Position numbers and translations under genes: made by a program. A stretch of 64,000 nt of DNA. Origin: Anniella stebbinsi (Eukaryota > Chordata > Lepidosauria > Squamata > Anniellidae). The notes beneath the pieces were generated by a model that saw only the letters and a program-made list of their open reading frames with translations, did not search any database and was not told the origin of the DNA. Location of the stretch: contig JARDYH010000004.1 in assembly GCA_029215795.1 (NCBI GenBank), positions 200,804,017-200,868,016 on the forward strand. Reading direction: 5' to 3'. Shown piece after piece: positions 55,638 through 64,000 of this stretch (positions are counted from its first letter, which is position 1; every line of letters starts with the position of its first letter).

Positions 55638-55950
55638 TATGAACATAAGAAGGGCCATGCTGGATCAGACCAAGGGTCCAACTAGTCCACGGATTTGGCC
55701 ACAAGCAGGCCACAAGCAGGACATGGTATAACAACACCCTCCCACCCATGTTCCCCAGCAACTGGTGTATATAGGCTTACTGCCTCTGATACTGGAGGTA
55801 GCATAGAACCATCAGGATTAGTAGTCATTGATAGCCTTCTCCTCCAGGAATTTATCCAACCCCCTTTTAAAGCCATCCAAATTTAAAGCCATCACTACAT
55901 TTTGTGGTAGCGAATTCATAGTTTAACTATGTGGTGAGTGAAGAAACAAG
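55638..55950 (-). mobile_element. CR1-type LINE 3' end
   Basis: GAACATAAGAAGGGCCATGC then TGGATCAGACCAAGGGTCCA on the plus strand is the reverse complement of the usual CR1 3' end. CCTTTTAAAGCCATCC and AGTTTAACTATGTGG follow as in the element at 44819-46369. Only non-coding 3' sequence remains. Confidence 0.8.
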
Positions 55951-56227
55951 GTCCAGAATTTCCCACATTCCTGTTTCATTTGCTCAGATAGATCTGTATC
56001 CTTCATATACTCAGAGAGAGATTTACACCCTGGCAACATGGCCCATTGAATCCAAAGCCAGGATCCACACATAACGCAGAACAACCTGCCAGTTCTATAA
56101 CACCATTCTTGTGCCTGATAGGGGACTGTAATCTGTGTTATCAGTTCTGGGTTCTAGCCAGCATATAGTCCAACACATCTGGAGGACACCAGGTTGGGGA
56201 AGGTTGCACTAGAGAAAGCAACAAAGT
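55951..56227. repeat. Short unannotated stretch with half of a CCAACCTGGTG repeat
   Basis: AGTCCAACACATCTGGAGGA then CACCAGGTTGGGGAAGG at about 56166-56205 matches one arm of the palindrome at 1126-1255. Confidence 0.6.
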
Positions 56228-56471
56228 AAATTATTTTTTTTTACTGATTACATTTTTATCCTGCCCTTTTTCCAAGGAGCTCTAAGCATTTATCAAACCC
56301 TCCCTGCTCATACATCAAACCCTCCCTGCACAACAACCCTGTGAGGTAGGTTAGCTCAAGAGACAATGACTGACCCAAAATCACCTAGTAAGTTTCATGG
56401 CTGAGTAGGTCTCAGAACCCAGGTCTCCAAAGTCCAAGTTCAACACTGAACCCACTATACCACATTAGTAC
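56228..56471 (-). mobile_element. tRNA-derived SINE with MIR-like core
   Basis: Second copy of the SINE seen at 41847-42086: ACAACAACCCTGTGAGGTAG, then TGACCCAAAATCACCTAGTA and a degenerate tRNA head (ACCCACTATACCACATTAG on the plus strand). A duplicated CATCAAACCCTCCCTGC lies inside. Confidence 0.75.
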
Positions 56472-56603
56472 TTTTCTGTGACAGGCGGAGATCTATTGCC
56501 CAAGAGCAAAATGGTGGCAAAGTTTCAAAACAGTACTGAAATTATGGGCATTTTACTAATTTATTAAATTCCATATTTTTCTCTGTACCATGTTGTGGCT
56601 TTG

Positions 56604-56647
56604 CCTCTCTTTTCTTTTCTTTCCTTTTCCTTTTCCTTTTTCTTTCT
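56604..56647. repeat. CT-rich tract (TTTTCC)n
   Basis: Pyrimidine-only run of TTTTCTTTTC and TTTTCC units. Confidence 0.85.
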
Positions 56648-56873
56648 TGTGATTGATGCTGCCCCTCGCTCCTTCTCTTAGACATCTAGTTACATAATTA
56701 GATTTTTAAAGAAAGAAGAAAATGAAATAGAACAATTTTAAGAATATATAAGAACCCTATATATATTCAAACTCCAATGGCTAACACAAAAAAAGATGTT
56801 TTAAGCAATGTAGACTTTTCATTTGAGAGTTAAAACATGGAAGTGGAGTGCAAATTAAGACAGGACACATAGG

Positions 56874-57430
56874 GCATGTCTACACTAGCCATTTATCCTG
56901 GGATCAGCTCAAGGTCGTCCCTGTGCATCCAAATGATGCACCGCTGATCCCGGGGTCAACCAGGGATGACATCTCAGTTGTCCCAGGATAACTGGGATTC
57001 CACTTGTCCCAATTTTTTCCATGGTCCCAGGACAACCCCAAGGACCATGAGCAGTGTGGCGCGCGCTCCTGGGTCTTCCCTCCTCCCCGCGAGTAGCGGG
57101 GCTCTTCAAATGGTCACAGAGCTGCACAGGGTGACTTTGTGCCCATCGGGGGGGAGCAATTTTGCCTTTGCTGGGATGGATGCTGGCGCTTTTCAGCACT
57201 GAGTTTTTGGGTTTCATGTTATTTTTTACTTACTTTTTGTAGAGGATTGGGGCCCCACAATTGCGCAACAGGCTCCTCCTTTTAAAAAACAACAACAACA
57301 ACAAAAAACACCACACTGTACCGCACTGCACCGGAACATCCCTCTTGACTTCCAGGACGTCACGTAGGCGTGTGCACTCTGGGGGACGATCCCAGAAGAC
57401 GTAAAGCCCAAGATCCTCCCACCCCCCATC
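56874..57430. repeat. GC-rich block with CCTGGGATC/GATCCCGGGG repeats, likely MITE-derived
   Basis: It starts with GGGCATGTCTACACTAGCC and TATCCTGGGATCAGC. Several inverted or repeated ATCCCGGGG, GTCCCAGGA and CCAGGGATGACA blocks follow. The composition differs from the surroundings and the ends are not clearly matched, so the call is tentative. Short frames here are not convincing. Confidence 0.4.
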
Positions 57431-57680
57431 CTGGAAGACCTGCAGGTATATATGAGCCCACAGTGTTACATGTAAACTGCAGAAGGTACCGAAGAAAAAA
57501 ATAACCAGTGCAGATATGACCAATGGTCTGAAGGTACATGACACTGTTCTGTTGCTGAAGCTATACTCCCTAGATGGGATGCCGCCTGCGTGTAAGCTGC
57601 TCTAAGCAATTCAAAGAAAATGTGTATGTGTTAAATAAATAGGGAGCTAGTGTTCCACCTCCAGAGTCTGATATCAATGG

Positions 57681-57867
57681 GCCTGTTCAGACAACACATT
57701 AAGCCATGGTTAGGCCACTAACCTTTTTGCAGCAAATGATTAGTGAGCATGTTTAAACCGTGGTTATATAGCCACTATGGTTAGGAATGTTTCACATGAG
57801 ATGCTAAGCCATAATGTTTATCTCAAAGTCCTTAACCACTATGGCTTAGCAGGTTGTCTGGACAGGG
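57681..57867. mobile_element. MITE with 7-8 bp target duplication
   Basis: The ends GCCTGTTCAGACAACACATT and AGGTTGTCTGGACAGGG are imperfect inverted repeats. TCAATGG flanks both sides (57674-57680 and 57868-57874). AAGCCATGGTTA and TAACCACTATGGCTT lie inside as an inverted pair. A duplication of 7 bp, or 8 with one mismatch, suggests hAT. Confidence 0.75.
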
Positions 57868-57974
57868 TCAATGGCTATATGAAAAGAACTGACACTGGTC
57901 CAGAACTTTGAGTAACCCAAAATCTTAAACTCAAAACCATTTTGGGATGAATTGTCCCACTCACAAATGAGGCT

Positions 57975-58065
57975 GGGGCTGCAAGCCTAAGCATACTTAC
58001 TGTGGAGTAAGCCCTATTGAATTTAATGAGTCTTATTTCTCAGAAAACTTGTCTGGGACTACAAT
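57975..58065. repeat. CAATCCTATGCA-type hairpin repeat, degenerate
   Basis: GGGGCTGCAAGCCTAAGCAT, then GGAGTAAGCCCTATTGAATT and GTCTGGGACTACAATGGG. This is a worn copy of the family. Confidence 0.5.
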
Positions 58066-58400
58066 GGGTCAGATTTTACACTGGGTCAGATTTTACTAAA
58101 AAAAAAATACCTGCCATAACCAAATTCAAAAGGTACGAAGAGAGGGAAGTAAGATCACTACCCCACTGCTGCAAAAAGTGCACAGAAGAAAAAGGTTGGA
58201 GGCAGAGGAGGAAGGGTGCGGTACTGGAGGGAATTTAACCAATGGAAATAGAGTCAGGAGCTACATTACAACTTTATAATTATTTATAATGGTATTGACA
58301 ACTGTTGGGGCCCATGGAACATGCCATATACTGTTTTCAAACCGCTTTCCTGCTTGGTGTAGATCTGGCCAAAGAGTATGCAGACACCTCCTGAGACACT

Positions 58401-58603
58401 GGCTGAATTCGGACAACACATTAGTCAATGGTGGGGTAATAATCAACTTTACAGTTGTTCATCTAGGGGGTACTCCCCACACAACATGGTAATAAATAAT
58501 CAACCATGGTGTGGATTAGGATCAGCACTGAGTTGACTATGGCAGCATTCGGACAATTGTCCCCCCCCCCCCCAGTTGCTTAATGTGTCGTCCGAATTCA
58601 GCC
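58401..58603. mobile_element. MITE related to 3443-3952, 3 bp target duplication
   Basis: The ends GGCTGAATTCGGACAACACA and TGTGTCGTCCGAATTCAGCC are inverted repeats, and ACT flanks both sides (58398-58400 and 58604-58606). A run of 13 C lies at 58561-58573. It is shorter than the element at 3443-3952 but shares its ends. Confidence 0.75.
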
Positions 58604-60719
58604 ACTATCTGTTACACCAAGCTACTGGGAATGACTTCCAGAGATGGAGAAGCAACATTCTGATCAAAGGAAGTTTCCATTGGATAGTTGCCTTAGTAAA
58701 ACATTTGGAAATTAGTAGCATAACATATCCTAGTAGAATCAAATAGGTAGCATTTGCGAAACTTGAATTAACACACCATTTGCCTCCCTGCAAAACACGC
58801 ACTATAGCAAATATCAAGTAAATGAGATTAAAAAGCACTTAGGAACTGAGACTGGTAGCTGAGTGTATTTTTTCCATGTCTAAGTAATCTCTTCAGAGAT
58901 GTGTAAACAATGAGATAATCTGCATGGATGAATATATATAATATTAAACATATGTCCAAAGGGTTTCTCATAAAATAGCTAGCAGACCTATATAACTTCA
59001 TTCAACAGTTTGGAAAAGCACAAGATATATTAATGAGTCAATACATACAAAGGCTGCTCATGTGAGAAAATGCTTCAAACATTTTCAAAACATGCACAAT
59101 ATTAGCAAGTCAGGGCCACCTGAAATATTTCTTCTCTAAGGATGACTTCAAATCTCTTTATTCCTCCATTTACTTTTCCATCAGCAATTCAAATGAAGGT
59201 GACAAATTGACCCACCAATCCAAGCTTTATATTTTCTCCCCACCTGCGCTGATAATCAGTACATAAGTATCAGTACATCTTTGAATATTACATGCATACA
59301 ACCCTTAAGCAACATGGGGTCTGCCTGCCCACGCTTTTGAGGTGAGCTGCCCAAATCCTGCTCACAGGCTCGTCAGTGACAACAATCAGACTGGTAAACA
59401 TTAGTAAGTGGGTCTTTTTGGGTGTGGCTCCACAATTGCAGAACACAATACTAACTGGGGTGATTGGAGCCCATCATTACAAGTCTTTATAAGAGCTCTT
59501 AAAGATTCACTTATTTTCTCTGGCCTTTTCTTACAAAAGGTTTTATGGGCTGCTGAACTGACGTTTTAGCTACTGTTGTTTAAATATTCATTGGAACCTA
59601 ATATTTTACTGAACAGAATGTTTCAGGTGTTACTTGGTTTTTATTAAAGGTTGGCTTTGAAAGTTTATTGTTTTATATATTAGGTTTCAGAAATTGCATT
59701 TGGGAGGGTTTTTTAACTAAAGATGGCATAAAAGTATTTTAAATAATAAAGTGTGAATTTTAACATAAAAAAACTAATAGCTCAGTAAACTCTAATCTAA
59801 ACATTAAGAGTAAAGTTACAACACTGAATTGATAAATCAGTTAAGGGTGCCTCCAGAAGCCATAGGAGGGGAACTTCGAGATCTGATCTCTCCCCACCCC
59901 AATCTCACAGCCTGCTTTCTAAGATCACAAAAGCTGCCTTGGATGACCTTGCAGAGTTTTAAAAAGGAGGCATTCCAGTGGGTGGGGTGGGGAAGGGAAG
60001 GGAAGGGAAAGGACAGGCTGGGTTATGCAAAGTCCTATGGCCTCTCCAGCTCTAGCTCCGCTCTCAATAGCATTGACTGTCTAGACAGGCTCAGAGGCCC
60101 ATGTAGAGAAAAAATGAAAAATAACAGGACAAAAAGGTGAAACTTGTCTCTGTTGCTCTTCCTGCCCTGTTGGCAGCAGCCCAGCATGGTATATGAAATT
60201 CGAGAGCCTCTGAATGGGTGGCAACCCAATAGGGTTACACCCTAAATTAATTTTAAAACATGTTGATTAACTATTGATGGACTAACAGTGCAATCCTATA
60301 CATGTGTAATCAGACATTCAATGGGACTTACTCTCGGGTAATACATATATAGGTTCGCAATCTAAAAGAGTACTATCAATTAATCAGGCAGCAGATTTTT
60401 AAAAATACAAATTATTTTAATAAAAGTTGTAGATGTTAAGTGCCACCTTAGAACAATTACCCTCTTTCACACACCAAAGGAATGCCTCCGATAAGATGAG
60501 GACTGCTACAATACATGCATGGATCATTTTAGAAGTATGTTTTTTGCTTTGGAACTATTGTTGTATTCATATGCAAATATAATTGATTACTTAATAGCTA
60601 CTAATGTTTTTCTTTCAGGTATAAGTATACTCAGTTCAGAGAGCAAGACTACAGTTTCCTGGGAGTAAACAATGATAGATTATTACTTTGATAATCTATT
60701 GATTAATATTAGGACCAGG
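58604..60719. other. Unannotated DNA
   Basis: One hairpin-family repeat lies at 60289-60362 and a (GGGAA)n run near 59992-60009. No gene is recognised. Confidence 0.55.
60289..60362. repeat. CAATCCTATGCA-type hairpin repeat
   Basis: GTGCAATCCTATACATGTG, then ATGGGACTTACTCTCGGG and TATATAGGTTCGCAATC. Confidence 0.7.
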
Positions 60720-60947
60720 GACCATTTCAATCTGCCCTTTGGTCTTCTTCAGAGGCCCTTTTCTTTTGAATTAAGATGTTTTGCAAAAGAAGAAAGGGCC
60801 TTTTCTGTGGTGGTGCCATGCCTCTGTAGTTTTAAACTTTTAAATTGTATTTTATCACATTATATTTTATGGTTTTAATTGCTGTGAGCTCCCCAAAAAG
60901 TATCAGCGATCGGGTGGTGTAGAAAATATAATTAATAAATAAATAAA
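60720..60947 (+). repeat. L2-type LINE 3' end
   Basis: The plus strand encodes ERAFSVVVPCL, as at the end of L2-type ORF2. GAGCTCCCCAAAAAGTATCA and AATTAATAAATAAATAAA follow. It is degenerate. Confidence 0.6.
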
Positions 60948-60954
60948 CCGAAGA

Positions 60955-61262
60955 GCTTTCCCAAGCTGCAAACCTATTGCTTAAGAGGGGGAGTGTAACC
61001 CCATCCAACGTAAACCAAATATCACTCTCTAGTCCATCAACAGCTGCACAGTCATCAAGTCCATTACTGATTCCAAGCATCTGTTCATGGTATCTATCAC
61101 CCATTCTAGGTCAACATACAGGTGATACTTCACTCCAAGTCTCCAGACAACCTCGCCCAGCAGTTTCATGTAGATGTTGAATACCACAGGCACTAAGGAG
61201 CTCCATAGCATAAAATTCATGGAATAAAGCAAAATTCCCTTCACATTACCACCTGGAACTTA
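60955..61262 (-). pseudogene. L2-type LINE reverse transcriptase fragment
   Basis: On the minus strand, LWSSLVPVVFNIYMKLLGEV then LGVKYHLYVD corresponds to the L2-type RT segment around the catalytic YADD, here altered to YVDL with the second Asp lost. NRCLESVMDLM follows, then a frame break. The fragment is inactive. It lies head-on against the plus-strand tail at 60720-60947. Confidence 0.75.
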
Positions 61263-62817
61263 TCTTTCAGATAGGAGCAGACCAGAGTGTGGCGCCCCCC
61301 AACCAAAACAGGGAGACCAGAATGATACCACGGTTGACAGTATAGAAAGATACAGTGAAGTCCGAAAGAAGCAACACGGTCACACTCCCACTTTTATTTC
61401 CCAGCAGAGGTCATCAACCAGAAGCAGCCATGGCAATTTCAATCCCACATGGAGGCAAAGCGTCAGAGATTCATCCTAGAGCTGCAAAGCATTTCCTGTC
61501 AATTGTGTACATGTGTATCTGTACAAAGGTCCCCTTGAGTTTATTTGTATAGACACCAGCTGTTTAAACAGAAAAAGAGCAGCTTTTCAGTAATTACAGT
61601 ATTTTCTCTCCCCGCCCCAGTTGTGTACTCTCTCAACATGCACACATACACAGACTCAGATGCCTTCCCATTTGAAGGATAATGCAGGAACTAAGCAGGA
61701 ATTTCTGTGCAAAGCAGCATGCAAGGGTCAACCAGATTCCACCAAGGCTGTGCCTTGCATTGCTTTGAATGTTAACGAGGTGGCAAGGAAAATAAAACTT
61801 TTCTTTTCAGAGGATTTGTTGTGGCTACAACTCTATAAATAATATACAGAGGAGTGGCCGATTCAGGACAATTGTAGTCATATGATCAAATAACAAACAA
61901 TGAGGTGCTGTCTGTGAACTGATCCCAACACAAGCACCAAGCAAAGGGCTGAAAAAGATACTGAGGTCACCTAGTTTGGCCCCTTAACTTAATACACACC
62001 CTTATCACGCATTAACCTTCCTATTGATTAACCCCCATCCTCCAGACTATGTGCCCGAAACAGAAGCTGTGTGCTCCACAGAAGAGCTGATAGCAAAGAA
62101 ATTAAAAAATAATAAAATGAATCAATATGGCTTGCTTGTGCTAGTTAGCCAAGCCACATAACTAAAAAAAAAGCACCAAAAAAAAGTATGGGCAGTATCC
62201 TGTGCTCCTAAGCATTCAATTATGCAGCAGTTTGTGTTGATAATAATGTGCAATACAGAGAAATAAGAGGCCAGACAACTTTGTACAGGACACAAGTAAA
62301 ATGCTTTGTTTATCAGTGGTCAAGGAAACATAACAGAAATGGGCTCAGGTATAAAAGGACAACAGGTCTGTTGAACATCAGGTTTTAGACACAGCAGCAC
62401 AACTGAATTTAAAGGGTTAACACAGCAAACACTCATCTCAGATGTTTTGCAAGCTTTTTTGATGAATGAATCTTTTGTTGCATAAACAAAGATTCCTTTA
62501 CCATTGGGAAATCTCAAGTCATTGCCCCCATTGTACTCCTCATACTCTATGGGAGCAATTAAAGCATGTAGATAAACCAGAATATTTTACAACCACGCAG
62601 ACTTTTCTTTAAAAAAAAAGAGTGGGGGGGGGGAGTTGTACAAGTGGATGCAATGAAAGATACTTTATAAAGTTCTCAGACTGCTCAGTGTCAGTGTGGT
62701 CAGCTTTTTTTTTCCTTAGCAGGAATCCCAGCTGTGATGTATGACTCAACCACAGCTTTGATTTGATTACCAACAAAAAAAATGTGGAACAGTCACACGT
62801 AATTTGTCCCAGCACAT

Positions 62818-63512
62818 GGAAGAAAAAACATGAACTATTATTTCATAGCGTTATCAGATAATTTTCTGAAAATCTATTTTCAAACATTAATCCCAAGACT
62901 ACATCAAAGGCATGAATGCAACACTATTGCCTATAATCAGTCACTATATTAGAACCACTGATCACCCACCAAGGATTTGGAAGTTGTCATGGATTACATG
63001 TGAAGTTTAGGATGCCACAACTTCACATTTTGTTTTACCAGGAGCATGTCAGATAATGAATAGGAAAGAATTAAAATCGATTTCATTAAGTTTTAAGGCT
63101 AAGGCTGCAATCCTTTGAAATCTTACTTGGGAGTGAATTGCATTGAATTCAGTGGGATTTATGTCTGATTAAAGATGCTTAGGTTTGAGCTAAAGAGAGA
63201 GGAAAAATAGAGTATTCTGGGGAGAGTATTTTAAGCTTACTGTTTAGTATTTCAAGCTGCTGCAGATGAGCAGTCAAAGCAACAGGTTTAATTCTTTTAA
63301 CTAGGAACAGACCAGAGCCACATTGGAATCACATTACAAACCAGGCACCTGCAAATTTGCATAGTTTATTTCCATTCCTCCCTCGATGCCTTCCTTGCAG
63401 TTCCTATATCCACTTTGAACAAACATGTCTGGGATTAAATGTCTGAAAATAGATTTTCAGAAAATTATCTGATAATGCTATGAAATAATAGTTGTTCATT
63501 TTTTTTCCTTCC
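62818..63512. repeat. Inverted repeat pair, about 85 bp arms, about 525 bp apart
   Basis: The left arm contains CTATTATTTCATAGCGTTAT, CAGATAATTTTCTGAAAATC and TATTTTCAAACATTAATCCC. The right arm is its reverse complement with a few differences (GGGATTAAATGTCTGAAAAT and later GATAATGCTATGAAATAATA). Similarity stops on both sides of each arm. It could be a transposon with internal cargo or an inverted duplication. Confidence 0.8.
63107..63185. repeat. CAATCCTATGCA-type hairpin repeat
   Basis: GGCTGCAATCCTTTGAAATC, then TTGGGAGTGAATTGCATTG and AAGATGCTTAGG. Confidence 0.6.
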
Positions 63513-64000
63513 AAAGGCAACCTTGTCTTTCCCCCCTCTGTACTGGCCGCACAAATTCTAGTGATACTTCTCGTGTTTAATCCAAAACTAGTATCTCACT
63601 GCTGGATGACACTGGTGCCGCACAGCCAAACAATTCCTGTTTTAAAACATAGGAGACCTGCACAAACATACAGATCACTAAATTAAATGCAGCCCATCAA
63701 CCATGTATGGGAGCCTACCAAGAATAAGGCAGGGTTGTATGTTCATGATAAATTTCCTAAGCAAAGGATTGCATTAAAAGAGCCATGAATGAAGTTCCAC
63801 TTGCAGAATTGTCTTTCCAACTTTCTCCTTGTCACTGCAGCCACCCAACCCTGTATGCCCACAAAACATTGACTCTCAGAAACAATGTAGGATGGAGACC
63901 TGCAGCTGCAGGGAAGAAATGGTAGAAATCACGGACCTCCAGTAAATGAGTGGAGGTACCTTCCACTTGTGCAAGCAACCCTTTGAATCAAAGCCAGGGA

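Larger units (their letters stand above)
61263..64000. other. Right end of window; no gene seen
   Basis: The interval contains an inverted repeat pair (62818-62900 and 63426-63512) and a hairpin-family repeat at 63107-63185. Short frames lack domains. Confidence 0.55.

Overview
The window looks like nuclear DNA of a squamate reptile. The evidence is its repeat content: CR1-, L2-, L1- and R4-type LINEs, a tRNA-derived SINE with a MIR-like core, many palindromic DNA-transposon derivatives and one intact DIRS-type retrotransposon. The species call is inference. I found no convincing host exon, tRNA, rRNA or CRISPR. The only long intact coding regions belong to the DIRS element, so the window reads as intergenic or intronic DNA.

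Layout. Positions 1-10880 recur at 17241-34106, with identical translated frames throughout and no mismatch in the lines I compared by eye. Between the copies lies a 6.4 kb spacer (10881-17240). After the second copy the sequence changes to unrelated DNA (34107-64000). I saw two differences between the copies. The second copy carries a 5,983 bp insertion, and an ATT microsatellite has 12 units instead of 11. This fits a very recent segmental duplication or an assembly that kept two haplotypes side by side. The first copy acts as an empty-site control for the insertion.

The insertion (about 21712-27685, coding on the minus strand) is a complete DIRS1-like tyrosine-recombinase retrotransposon. 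It has 131 bp inverted terminal repeats with unlike outer tips. A 95 bp internal complementary region joins the complements of the two tips and so predicts the junction of the circular DNA intermediate. The three open frames are a zinc-finger Gag, a reverse transcriptase/RNase H protein with YLDD, and a tyrosine recombinase with an R-H-R-Y tetrad. Gag and recombinase are in the same frame, separated by one TGA. The recombinase frame stays open across essentially the whole RT/RNase H gene. About 10 bp of target (ACTTTAAAAA) flanks both ends, which is unexpected for this class.

Elsewhere the first copy, and therefore also the second, holds a frameshifted L1 ORF2 tail, a hAT-like palindromic MITE split by a short L1 fragment with a 20 bp target duplication, and other MITEs. 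The spacer has two foldback repeats, another hAT-like palindrome and an (AC)n/(GT)n inverted microsatellite pair. The right half holds SINEs, an L1 inserted in a SINE with a 17 bp target duplication, a CR1 missing the core of its reverse transcriptase, an R4-like LINE with an RPD...IDIAIPND endonuclease motif, L2-type tails, and a hAT-like palindrome with a perfect 8 bp target duplication. Long stretches show nothing recognisable.
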